Origin: Actinomycetota bacterium | GTDB taxonomy: Bacteria > Actinomycetota > UBA4738 > HRBIN12 | Direction of reading: 5' to 3' | Length of the DNA stretch: 14,538 nt | Assembly (NCBI GenBank): GCA_005883885.1 | Contig: VAYF01000103.1 | Span: forward strand, 1 to 14,538 | Program-made: the position numbers and the translations under genes | The notes under the pieces: generated by a model | Seen by the model: only the letters and a program-made list of their open reading frames with translations | The model's database searches: none | What the model was told of the DNA's origin: nothing | Shown: piece after piece, positions 6,122 to 14,345 of the stretch | How positions within the stretch are numbered: position 1 is the first letter of the stretch | Layout of the letters: each line of letters opens with the position of its first letter

Positions 6122-8998
6122 GTGGGCCAAGACACCCTCGTCATCCATGGCGCCCGGGAGCACAACCTCCGGAACATCACGCTGGAGCTGCCTCGGGACG
6201 CCCTCATCGTCTTCACCGGGCTGTCCGGGTCCGGCAAGTCGTCGCTCGCCTTCGACACGATCTACGCCGAGGGCCAGCGCCGGTACGTCGAGTCGCTCAG
6301 CTCCTACGCCCGACAGTTCCTGGGTCAGATGGAGAAGCCGGACGTCGACTTCATCGAGGGCCTGAGCCCGGCCATCTCGATCGATCAGAAGTCGACCTCG
6401 CGGAACCCGCGCTCCACGGTTGGGACCATCACGGAGGTCTACGACTACCTGCGGGTCCTGTTCGCCAGGGTCGGGCGGCCCCATTGCTACAACTGCGGGA
6501 GGCCGATCGGGCGCCAGACCCCGGAGCAGATCGTCGACCAGGTGATGGAGCTCCCCGAGGGGACCCGGTTCCAGGTGCTCGCCCCGGTGGTCCGTGGGCG
6601 GAAGGGGGAGTACGAGAAGCTCCTTCAAGATCTGGCGCGCAAGGGATACCCCCGGGCGAGGATCGACGGTGAGGTTCGGGACCTGGCCGAGCCGATCCGG
6701 TTGCCCAGGAACTACAAGCACACGATCGAGGTCGTCGTCGACCGGTTGGTCGCCAAGCCCGACATCCGCAGACGCGTCGCCGACTCGATCGAGCAGGCCC
6801 TGGAGCTTGCCGAAGGGATCGCCTCGGTGGCCGTCGTCACGCACGAGGGCCACGAGGAGGTGCAGACCTTCTCGCAGAAGCTCGCATGTACGTACTGCGG
6901 GCTCTCCTTCGACGAGCTGGCGCCGCGCAACTTCTCGTTCAACTCGCCGTACGGGGCGTGTCCGACGTGCGACGGGCTCGGGACGCGGCTGGAGGTGGAT
7001 CCCGAGCTCGTCGTGCCGGACCCGGACCTGTCCATCAACGAAGGAGCCATCGCGCCCTGGGCCTCCAACAGCCTGGAGTACTGGTACCGGGTCCTCCAGG
7101 CCGTCGGCGACGCGCACGGCTTCGACCTCGACACGCCGTGGAAGAAGCTGTCGAAGAAGGCGCGCGACATCCTGCTCGAGGGCTCCGAGGAGTCGATCTA
7201 CGTCAAGTACAAGAACCGGTATGGGCGGCAGCGCGCCTACTGGACGACCTTCGAAGGGATCCTCCCCAACATCGAGCGGCGCTACCGCGAGACCGAGTCG
7301 GACGCTGCCCGGGAGAAGCTGGAGCAGTTCATGCGGGAGATCCCATGCCGCGCGTGCAAGGGCCAGCGTCTCCGACCGGAGACGCTGGCCGTCACGATCG
7401 GGGACCGCAACATCGCGGACGTCACGGATCTGTCGATCCGTGACGCCCTCGCGTTCACCGGCGACATGGGTCTCAGCGAACGGGAGGAGATGATCGCCGC
7501 GCGGCTCGTGAAGGAGATCCGCGCCCGGCTCGGCTTCCTGGTCGACGTCGGTCTCGATTACCTGACCCTGGGCCGCGCCGCCGGCACCCTTGCCGGCGGC
7601 GAGGCCCAGCGCATCCGGCTGGCCACGCAGATCGGCAGCGGGCTCGTGGGCGTCCTGTACATCCTCGACGAGCCCTCCATCGGCCTCCATCAGCGCGACA
7701 ATCGCCGGCTCCTGGACACCTTGATCAGGCTGCGCGATCTGGGGAACACGCTCATCGTGGTCGAGCACGACGAGGCGACCATCGTCGCGGCGGACCACAT
7801 CGTGGACATCGGCCCGGGCGCCGGCGAACACGGTGGCGAGATCGTCTACTCGGGCGAGTTGAAGGGGTTGCTCGAGGCCGACGCGTCGCTGACCGGCGCG
7901 TACCTCTCCGGCCGCCGGACGATCCCGGTCCCCGAGGTCCGCCGGCAACCCGGGGAACGGGTGCTTCGGATGGAAGGGGTGCGGGAGCACAACCTCCAGA
8001 ACGTGAACGTCCAGATCCCGCTCGGTCTGCTCGTCTGTGTGACCGGGGTGAGCGGCTCGGGGAAGTCCACGTTGGTGCAAGACGTCCTGCTCCGGGCGCT
8101 GATGCAGAAGGTGTACCGGTCGCGGCTGCTCCCCGGCAGGCACAAGAAGCTCATCGGCTGGGAGCAGGTCGACAAGGTGATCGATATCGATCAGTCGCCC
8201 ATCGGCCGCACGCCGCGATCCAATCCCGCCACGTACACCGGGGTCTTCGACCACGTCCGGAAGCTCTACGCGCAGGTGCCCGAGGCACGGATCCGCGGGT
8301 TCCAGCCCGGTCGGTTCTCGTTCAACGTCCGCGGCGGCCGGTGCGAGAACTGCGCCGGCGACGGCCAGATCAAGATCGAGATGCATTTCCTCCCCGACGT
8401 CTACGTCACGTGCGAGGTGTGCAAGGGCAGGCGCTACAACCGCGAGACGCTCGAGGTCAAGTACAAGGGCCGAAGCATCAGCGACGTGCTCGCCATGAGC
8501 GTGGACGAGGCCCTCGAGTTCTTTCAGAACATCCCCCCGATCAAGCGGCAGATGCAGACGCTCTCCGACGTAGGGCTCGGCTACATCAAGCTCGGACAGC
8601 CCGCGCCCACGCTCTCCGGAGGCGAGGCGCAGCGCATCAAGCTGGCGTCGGAACTGCACAAGCGGGCGACCGGGAACACGCTGTACGTGTTGGACGAACC
8701 GACGACCGGGCTGCATTTCGAGGACATCCGCAAGCTCCTGCAGGTGCTGCAGCGACTGGTCTCGGCGGGCAACACGGTGCTCGTGATCGAACACAACCTC
8801 GACGTGGTCAAGACGGCGGACTGGATCATCGACCTGGGCCCGGAGGGGGGCGACCAGGGCGGGAAGGTCGTCGCCGTCGGGACGCCGGAGGAGGTCGCTG
8901 CGGACCCGGATTCGTACACCGGACGGTTCCTCGCCGAGGTCCTGGGCACCCTTCCCCTCGCCGCTGCGGGAGCGGCGCGCGGATCGACGACGCGTTGA
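6122..8998 (+). CDS. uvrA: UvrABC excinuclease subunit A
   Basis: UvrA is the damage-sensing ABC-type ATPase dimer of nucleotide excision repair; it scans DNA, loads UvrB and leaves. The product is 958 residues, normal for the family. ATPase I has Walker A GLSGSGKS at 33-40, signature LAGGEAQ from 490, and Walker B ILDEPSIGLHQRD. ATPase II has Walker A GVSGSGKST at 642-650, signature LSGGEAQ from 831, and VLDEPTTGLH. Cysteine pairs for structural zinc are present: CTYC ... CPTC (near residues 257-283) and CENC ... CEVC (near 741-767). The first signature has Ala where Ser is usual. The frame is open far upstream, antisense to chrA, but family homology begins right after GTG 6122 (GQDTLVIHGAREHNLRNI), which also follows a -10-like box. 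uvrA is divergent from chrA. Confidence 0.97.
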   Translation: MGQDTLVIHGAREHNLRNITLELPRDALIVFTGLSGSGKSSLAFDTIYAEGQRRYVESLSSYARQFLGQMEKPDVDFIEGLSPAISIDQKSTSRNPRSTVGTITEVYDYLRVLFARVGRPHCYNCGRPIGRQTPEQIVDQVMELPEGTRFQVLAPVVRGRKGEYEKLLQDLARKGYPRARIDGEVRDLAEPIRLPRNYKHTIEVVVDRLVAKPDIRRRVADSIEQALELAEGIASVAVVTHEGHEEVQTFSQKLACTYCGLSFDELAPRNFSFNSPYGACPTCDGLGTRLEVDPELVVPDPDLSINEGAIAPWASNSLEYWYRVLQAVGDAHGFDLDTPWKKLSKKARDILLEGSEESIYVKYKNRYGRQRAYWTTFEGILPNIERRYRETESDAAREKLEQFMREIPCRACKGQRLRPETLAVTIGDRNIADVTDLSIRDALAFTGDMGLSEREEMIAARLVKEIRARLGFLVDVGLDYLTLGRAAGTLAGGEAQRIRLATQIGSGLVGVLYILDEPSIGLHQRDNRRLLDTLIRLRDLGNTLIVVEHDEATIVAADHIVDIGPGAGEHGGEIVYSGELKGLLEADASLTGAYLSGRRTIPVPEVRRQPGERVLRMEGVREHNLQNVNVQIPLGLLVCVTGVSGSGKSTLVQDVLLRALMQKVYRSRLLPGRHKKLIGWEQVDKVIDIDQSPIGRTPRSNPATYTGVFDHVRKLYAQVPEARIRGFQPGRFSFNVRGGRCENCAGDGQIKIEMHFLPDVYVTCEVCKGRRYNRETLEVKYKGRSISDVLAMSVDEALEFFQNIPPIKRQMQTLSDVGLGYIKLGQPAPTLSGGEAQRIKLASELHKRATGNTLYVLDEPTTGLHFEDIRKLLQVLQRLVSAGNTVLVIEHNLDVVKTADWIIDLGPEGGDQGGKVVAVGTPEEVAADPDSYTGRFLAEVLGTLPLAAAGAARGSTTR

Positions 8999-9008
8999 TC
9001 GGCGTTGG

Positions 9009-9014
9009 TAGTAT
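9009..9014 (+). promoter_or_regulatory. -10-like box TAGTAT before the lipoprotein gene
   Basis: TAGTAT lies 10 nt before the GTG at 9025 in the 26-bp gap after uvrA, with no Shine-Dalgarno. It is a good TANNNT match and suggests the secreted protein has its own promoter with a very short or absent leader. Confidence 0.45.
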
Positions 9015-9024
9015 CCGCGCCGAC

Positions 9025-9300
9025 GTGTCGAAGCGACCCTTCGCCCTCGGTGCGGGCCTGGCCCTGCTTGCCGCCGCCTGTGCCGCCAATCCCACCGCAA
9101 CCTCGATCGATTTCGGCAGTGGCGTGCGCTTCCTCCCGGTCGTCGCAGACTCCCTCGATAACGTCGGACTGGGTTCCGCGGTGGCGCTCGACGCCAGCGG
9201 TCTGCCGTACGTGACCTATCTGGGGTTCCCGGCGGTCGTGAAGCAGGGTGAGATCCCCGTCCCGCGACCGGTCGGATCACGATCCCGTTCGGACCCGTGA
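9025..9300 (+). CDS. N-terminal part of secreted lipoprotein-like beta-repeat protein (frame-split)
   Basis: This 91-residue frame begins MSKRPFALGAGLALLAAACA: a basic N-terminus, a hydrophobic core and a lipobox-like AAAC with Cys19, indicating export and probably lipid anchoring. The -3 residue is Ala rather than the favoured Leu, so simple Sec cleavage is an alternative. After the signal comes a beta-rich segment (GSAVALDASGLPYVTYLGFP) that matches the repeat type of the next frame (compare ALDAGGNPWVAFSVLG). The tail after about residue 80 (VGSRSRSDP then TGA) looks out of frame, while the other frame reads RITIPFGPVTTDN there. I infer that this and the 9297-10562 frame are one gene separated by a -1-type indel between about 9250 and 9297. 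I do not recognise the family. Confidence 0.7.
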   Translation: MSKRPFALGAGLALLAAACAANPTATSIDFGSGVRFLPVVADSLDNVGLGSAVALDASGLPYVTYLGFPAVVKQGEIPVPRPVGSRSRSDP

Positions 9301-10562
9301 CGACCGACAACCTCCAGCTGACCGCCGACGACTCGAACGGCACGGCGGTCGTCGTGGGCTCGGACGGGACGGTCCACGCCGCGTGGACGATGCGCGACGG
9401 CGTCGACTACGGCACGACGAAGGCCGGTGGCACGGCCACGGTGGAGCAGGTCTTCAACTACGGGACGGCCGTCTCGCTCGCGGGCCCGATCTCCGCACCG
9501 GGGATCGCGCTCGACGCCGGCGGGAACCCCTGGGTGGCGTTCTCCGTGCTCGGGTCCCGCGGGTTGGAGGTCCACGCCGCGACGCTGAAGGGCTCGAAGT
9601 GGACGGACCAAGTGGTGGCGACCGCCGGACCCTGCGCCGGATGTGCGCAACCGGCACCGACCGGGATCGCGATCCTCCGCGGGAACCCGGTCGTGGTGTT
9701 CGGTGACGCCGCGAAGGATACGGTGGAGACCGCGACCCTCCAGGGATCGAAGTGGGTCGTGAACGTCGTCGACACCAAGGCACAGGGGTTGGGCCTGTCG
9801 GTGTCGACCACCGGGGATACCGCGTACGCGTCGTACTACACGGGCCAGGGGGCGGTCCGCGTCGCCTTGCTTGACGACCATGCGCCGACCACGATGGAGG
9901 TCGCGAAGGCCCCGAACCCGAGCCCGTCCAAGACCGGGAACTCCGCGTCCCGGACCGCGGTCGCCGCGACGAAGGACGGCACGATCTACGTGGCATGGGA
10001 TGACCAGACGAAGGGACTCCAGTTCGCCTCGGGTACCGAAGCGTTCACGGCGATCGAGGTGAGCCCTTCCACGACCGGGGATATGCACCCGGCGCTCGCG
10101 GCGTCCGACACCGGCGTGGTGCTCTCGTGGTACGACAGCGTGAACCAGAACCTGATGGTCGGGATCCAGGGCGACGTCCAGAACATCCTGGTCGCGAACC
10201 CGCAGTCGTCGATCGTCCCGAGCTTCGGTGGCACCGGTGCGGCGACATGCACGGGCAAGAAGGCCGTGCTCGACATCGTCGCCCAGAACACCCAGTTCAG
10301 CCCCACGTGTCTGGTGGCACCGGCCGGCTCGTCATTCACGATCAACTTCGACAACAAGGACACGGGCGCGGCCGGCACCCACAACGTCGATGTGTACGAC
10401 AAGAAGGGCGGAACGTCGCTCGCTGCCCTCACACCGAAGCCGGGACCGATCCAGGAGGCCCTCAACGTGGGAGCGCTCGCTGCCGGGGCGTACTACTTCC
10501 AGTGCGACGTCCATCCCACCGTGATGTTCGGGACCCTGGCCGTCGTCAAGGGCGCCTCCTAG
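9297..10562 (+). CDS. beta-repeat (propeller-like) protein with C-terminal cupredoxin domain, main part
   Basis: A 421-residue frame, predicted extracytoplasmic through the signal peptide in the preceding frame. Residues 1 to about 310 are repeats of roughly 45-55 residues with the pattern 'DGTVHAAWT', 'GGNPWVAFS', 'RGNPVVVFG', 'KDGTIYVAWDD', 'DTGVVLSWYDS', suggestive of a beta-propeller. From about 315 a cupredoxin-like domain starts (KKAVLDIVAQNTQFSP). It has probable type-1 copper ligands His362 (GTHNVDVYD), Cys403, His406 and Met410 (CDVHPTVM), and ends FGTLAVVKGAS. Such domains carry electrons or bind copper. Coding sequence of this kind continues upstream of the GTG at 9297 as far as 9252 (ITIPFGP), so 9297 is unlikely to be the natural start. 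The GTGA overlap with the previous stop is probably accidental. Partners are unknown; uvrC follows after 46 bp. Confidence 0.75.
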   Translation: MTTDNLQLTADDSNGTAVVVGSDGTVHAAWTMRDGVDYGTTKAGGTATVEQVFNYGTAVSLAGPISAPGIALDAGGNPWVAFSVLGSRGLEVHAATLKGSKWTDQVVATAGPCAGCAQPAPTGIAILRGNPVVVFGDAAKDTVETATLQGSKWVVNVVDTKAQGLGLSVSTTGDTAYASYYTGQGAVRVALLDDHAPTTMEVAKAPNPSPSKTGNSASRTAVAATKDGTIYVAWDDQTKGLQFASGTEAFTAIEVSPSTTGDMHPALAASDTGVVLSWYDSVNQNLMVGIQGDVQNILVANPQSSIVPSFGGTGAATCTGKKAVLDIVAQNTQFSPTCLVAPAGSSFTINFDNKDTGAAGTHNVDVYDKKGGTSLAALTPKPGPIQEALNVGALAAGAYYFQCDVHPTVMFGTLAVVKGAS

Positions 10563-10582
10563 CAGCCAACTCCCGGTCTCGT

Positions 10583-10594
10583 CGCGGGCCCGCG
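10583..10594. other. 12-bp perfect palindrome upstream of uvrC
   Basis: CGCGGGCCCGCG is self-complementary and ends one base before the TAGCAT -10-like box of uvrC. The position would suit an operator, but GC palindromes are frequent in such DNA and it could equally be a remnant hairpin at the end of the preceding gene. Confidence 0.25.
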
Positions 10595-10595
10595 C

Positions 10596-10601
10596 TAGCA
10601 T
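10596..10601 (+). promoter_or_regulatory. -10-like box TAGCAT for uvrC
   Basis: TAGCAT lies 7 nt before the GTG of uvrC, with no Shine-Dalgarno, the classic spacing of a leaderless actinobacterial gene. The same 8-mer GCTAGCAT appears upstream of gap. Confidence 0.55.
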
Positions 10602-10608
10602 CGATGTC

Positions 10609-12489
10609 GTGAGCGTCGTGCGCCCGGCACCTTCGAGCATCCCCGACGCGCCCGGCGCCTATCTCTTCCGGGACGGCGACGGGCGCGTGATCTACGCGGG
10701 CAAGGCCCGGTCCCTGCGGAAACGACTCGCCTCCTATTGGGGCAAGCCCTTGCACCCGCGCACGGCCGCGATGACCGAGGCGGCGGAGTCCGTCGAATGG
10801 ATCGTCGCCTCGGGCGAGGTCGACGCGTTGATGCTGGAGTACAACCTGATCCAGCGCCACCGGCCTCGCTTCAACATCCGGTACCGCGACGACAAGTCCT
10901 ACCCGTACCTCGCCCTGACGGTGGGGGAGAAGTGGCCGCGGGCACAGGTGCTCCGGGGGGCCAAACGCAAGGGTGTCCGTTATTTCGGTCCGTACGGTCA
11001 CGCCTGGGCGATCCGCGACACGCTCGATGCGCTCACCCGGGTCTTCCCCGTCCGGACGTGCTCGAACGCGTTCTTCGACCAGCGCTCCCGCGCAGGGCGC
11101 CCATGTCTCTACTACGACATCGGCCGGTGTGCCGGCCCGTGCGTCCCGGCCACGACGGGCGCGACGGAGGAGAGCTACCGGGTGCACGTCGACGCGATGG
11201 CCGAGTTCCTCGCGGGAACCACGCGGCCGGTGCTCCGCCGGCTCGAGACGCAGATGCGAGCCGCGTCCGAACACGAGGAGTTCGAGCAGGCCGCGAGGTT
11301 CCGCGACCAATTGTTCGCCGCGCGGCGGGCGCTCGAGAAGCAGGAGATGGTGCTCTCGCCACCCCAGGATCTGGACGTCGTGGGGCTCGCGGAGGACGAG
11401 CTCGAGGCGGCGTTCCAGGTGTTCTTCGTGCGGCGCGGGAGGGTCCTCGGCCGGAAGGGCTGGGTGGTGGACCGCGTGGAGGAACTCGACCGGTCCCAGC
11501 TGATCGCCTCGTTCCTCGAGCAGCTCTACATGGAGCGGCAGGAGGTGCCGGCCCGCGTGCTGGTGGCCGTCGCGCCGGCCGACGGCGACCTCCTGGAGAC
11601 GTGGCTGGCCGGCCGGCGCGGCGCCCCCGTCCGGATCGCCGTGCCGGAACGCGGCGCCAAGCGCAAACTCCTCGAGGTCGTGACGCGCAACGCCGAGGAA
11701 GCGTTCCACCGGCACAAGCTCCGTCGCGCCTCGGACTTCGGGGCGCGTTCGCGCGCGCTCACGGAGCTGGCAGACCAGCTCGGGCTCGAGCAGGCGCCGC
11801 TTCGGATCGAGGCGTACGACATCTCCAACCTCGGTCCGACCGACAAGGTCGGGTCCATGGTGGTCTTCGAGGACGGCTTGCCCAAGCGTCAGGACTACCG
11901 GAAGTTCACGATCAAGGGCGTCGTTGGCCAGGATGACTTCGCGTCGATGGACGAGATGCTCCGTCGTCGGTTCACGCGGCTGTTGGACGAGCAACAACGG
12001 CCGAAGGACGGACGAGCCCGTCGGTTCTCCTACCCGCCGGCTCTGGTGGTCGTCGACGGCGGGCGAGGGCAGCTCGCGCAGGCGACCCGGGTGCTCGGGG
12101 AGCTCGGCCTGTCGATCCCGCACATCGGGTTGGCGAAGCGACTCGAGGAGATCTACTTCCCGGATCGCCCGGACCCGTTGATGATCCCGCGCGGGTCGGA
12201 GGCGCTCTTCGTGCTGCAGCACATCCGGGACGAGGCGCACCGGACGGCCGTTCGGTTCCATCGTCAGACCCGCGAGAAGCGCGCCTTCCACTCGCCGCTC
12301 GACGACATCGCGGGGATCGGACCCGCCCGGAAGAAGTCGTTGCTCAAACGGTTCGGATCGTTGGCCCGGCTCCGGGAAGCCGATCCGGAACAGATCGCGG
12401 GAACGCCGGGGATCGGTCCGGATCTCGCCACCGCGATCCATGAGCACCTGCACGCCCGACCGACGTCGGATCGGCGGGCGACGGCGTGA
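10609..12489 (+). CDS. uvrC: UvrABC excinuclease subunit C
   Basis: UvrC makes the 3' and 5' incisions around a lesion held by UvrB. At 626 residues it is full length. The domains are in the usual order. The GIY-YIG nuclease has the variant signature GAY (16-18) and YAG (29-31), with Arg37 and Glu77 at the expected catalytic positions. A Cys-containing region follows (CSNAFF ... CLYYDIGRCAGPC). A UVR helical pair at about 205-240 contacts UvrB. The RNase H-like nuclease has DISN (Asp404) and VVVDGGRGQ (Asp483). A tandem helix-hairpin-helix ends the protein (IAGIGPARKKSLLKRFGS, GTPGIGPDLA). GTG 10609 is chosen for its spacing to the TAGCAT box and for the start of homology. The stop overlaps the rapZ start as GTGA, implying translational coupling. 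Confidence 0.97.
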   Translation: MSVVRPAPSSIPDAPGAYLFRDGDGRVIYAGKARSLRKRLASYWGKPLHPRTAAMTEAAESVEWIVASGEVDALMLEYNLIQRHRPRFNIRYRDDKSYPYLALTVGEKWPRAQVLRGAKRKGVRYFGPYGHAWAIRDTLDALTRVFPVRTCSNAFFDQRSRAGRPCLYYDIGRCAGPCVPATTGATEESYRVHVDAMAEFLAGTTRPVLRRLETQMRAASEHEEFEQAARFRDQLFAARRALEKQEMVLSPPQDLDVVGLAEDELEAAFQVFFVRRGRVLGRKGWVVDRVEELDRSQLIASFLEQLYMERQEVPARVLVAVAPADGDLLETWLAGRRGAPVRIAVPERGAKRKLLEVVTRNAEEAFHRHKLRRASDFGARSRALTELADQLGLEQAPLRIEAYDISNLGPTDKVGSMVVFEDGLPKRQDYRKFTIKGVVGQDDFASMDEMLRRRFTRLLDEQQRPKDGRARRFSYPPALVVVDGGRGQLAQATRVLGELGLSIPHIGLAKRLEEIYFPDRPDPLMIPRGSEALFVLQHIRDEAHRTAVRFHRQTREKRAFHSPLDDIAGIGPARKKSLLKRFGSLARLREADPEQIAGTPGIGPDLATAIHEHLHARPTSDRRATA

Positions 12490-13370
12490 GCGATCTCGAT
12501 GAGGCGGTGCACGTGACCGGGTTCACCATCATCACCGGCCTCTCGGGTGCGGGGCGTTCGGAGGCGGCGCACTGCCTGGAAGATCTTGGGTACTTCGTCG
12601 TCGACAACCTCCCGCCGGCGTTGCTGCCGAAGATGGCCGAGCTCACCACACGGCCCGGCGGGCCTGCTCGGGTCGCGATCGTGGTCGACGCCCGCGGAGG
12701 GGTGTTCTTCAGCGAGCTCTCCAAAGCGCTGGAAGAGCTGAAGAAGCTCCACACGGACTACCGCATCGTCTTCCTGGAAGCCTCCGACGACGATCTAGTG
12801 AACCGGTACGAGGCGACGCGCAGGCGACACCCGCTGGCGCCCGCCGATCGGGTCGTCGAGGGCATCCGGAAGGAGCGGCACATCCTGGGCGAGCTGCGGG
12901 GCCACGCGGATCTGGTGATCGACACCTCGGGGCTCACCCCCCATGAGCTCAGGGACCGGATCCGGGAATCCTTCGCCGACGCGCCGCCGGAGGAAGGGAT
13001 CCAGGTCTCGGTCGTGTCGTTCGGGTTCAAGTTCGGAGCCCCCAGGGACGCCGACATGCAGCTCGATGTCCGGTTCCTCCCCAACCCGCATTGGGTCCCC
13101 GAGTTGCGCCCGCTCCCCGGGACGGACCAGCGCGTCAAGGACTACGTCGAGGCACAGGACGCGTACGGCACCTTCATCGAACGGGTCACCGCGCTCCTCG
13201 ACGCGACCGTGCCCGGCTTCGTCGCCGAAGGGAAGTCGTACCTGACGGTCTCGATCGGATGTACCGGCGGCCACCATCGCTCGGTGGTGGTCGCGGAGGC
13301 TCTCGGTGCGTATTTCCGCGAGCACGGACTCCCCGTCGTCATCGTGCACCGGGACGTGGACCGCGGCTGA
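12486..13370 (+). CDS. rapZ: RNase adapter / nucleotide-binding protein RapZ (YvcJ family)
   Basis: A P-loop ATP/GTP-binding protein of the RapZ/YvcJ family, 294 residues, normal length. The Walker A is GLSGAGRS (18-25), with Arg instead of Lys as commonly seen in actinobacterial members, followed by ALEDLGY-type sequence and VVDNLPPALL. VFLEASDDDLVNRYEATRR follows the nucleotide-binding core. The conserved C-terminal box is GCTGGHHRS (258-266), where His263 replaces the more usual Gln or Lys. In E. coli RapZ steers RNase E to a small RNA controlling glucosamine-6-phosphate synthase; the actinobacterial role is less clear, so function here is assigned by family. Its GTG overlaps the uvrC stop. 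The usual downstream partners yvcK and whiA are missing, and gap follows after 70 bp. Confidence 0.93.
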   Translation: MSDLDEAVHVTGFTIITGLSGAGRSEAAHCLEDLGYFVVDNLPPALLPKMAELTTRPGGPARVAIVVDARGGVFFSELSKALEELKKLHTDYRIVFLEASDDDLVNRYEATRRRHPLAPADRVVEGIRKERHILGELRGHADLVIDTSGLTPHELRDRIRESFADAPPEEGIQVSVVSFGFKFGAPRDADMQLDVRFLPNPHWVPELRPLPGTDQRVKDYVEAQDAYGTFIERVTALLDATVPGFVAEGKSYLTVSIGCTGGHHRSVVVAEALGAYFREHGLPVVIVHRDVDRG

Positions 13371-13377
13371 GCCTGGG

Positions 13378-13392
13378 AACCCGTCTCGGGTT
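13378..13392 (+). other. small inverted repeat between rapZ and gap
   Basis: AACCCG-TCT-CGGGTT makes a 6-bp perfect stem with a 3-nt loop, 7 bases after the rapZ stop. No T-run follows, so it would be a weak terminator at best. It ends 7 bases before the gap -10-like box, so it could instead be an operator for the glycolytic operon. Confidence 0.3.
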
Positions 13393-13399
13393 GAATCGC

Positions 13400-13405
13400 T
13401 AGCAT
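13400..13405 (+). promoter_or_regulatory. -10-like box TAGCAT for the gap-pgk operon
   Basis: TAGCAT, within an 8-mer GCTAGCAT also found at uvrC, lies 35 nt before the gap ATG. Transcription from it would give a leader of about 28 nt containing the ribosome site at 13427-13435. No clear -35 is visible. Confidence 0.4.
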
Positions 13406-13426
13406 GGGTCCAGGATCCAAAGGCGC

Positions 13427-13435
13427 GAGGGAGGA
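13427..13435 (+). promoter_or_regulatory. ribosome binding site of gap
   Basis: GAGGGAGGA is purine-rich, with its GGAGG core 6 nt before ATG 13441. It is the only strong Shine-Dalgarno seen in the window. It fixes the gap start and contrasts with the SD-less starts of the other genes. Confidence 0.75.
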
Positions 13436-13440
13436 CCCCC

Positions 13441-14341
<901 letters not shown>

Positions 14342-14345
<4 letters not shown>

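Noticed and set aside
9297..9300. GTGA overlap as a genuine translational coupling of two genes
   Set aside because: Repeat-type protein sequence continues upstream of this GTG in the same frame, so a split single gene is more likely than a true second start.
4739..9343. Very long open frame (over 1500 codons) on the minus strand across uvrA
   Set aside because: Only its part up to 6058 is real (chrA). The rest is antisense to uvrA, opened by GC-rich codon structure, with no family sequence.
10546..12453. Long minus-strand frame (635 codons) opposite uvrC
   Set aside because: Shadow of uvrC; low-complexity Arg/Leu/Glu content and no recognisable motif.
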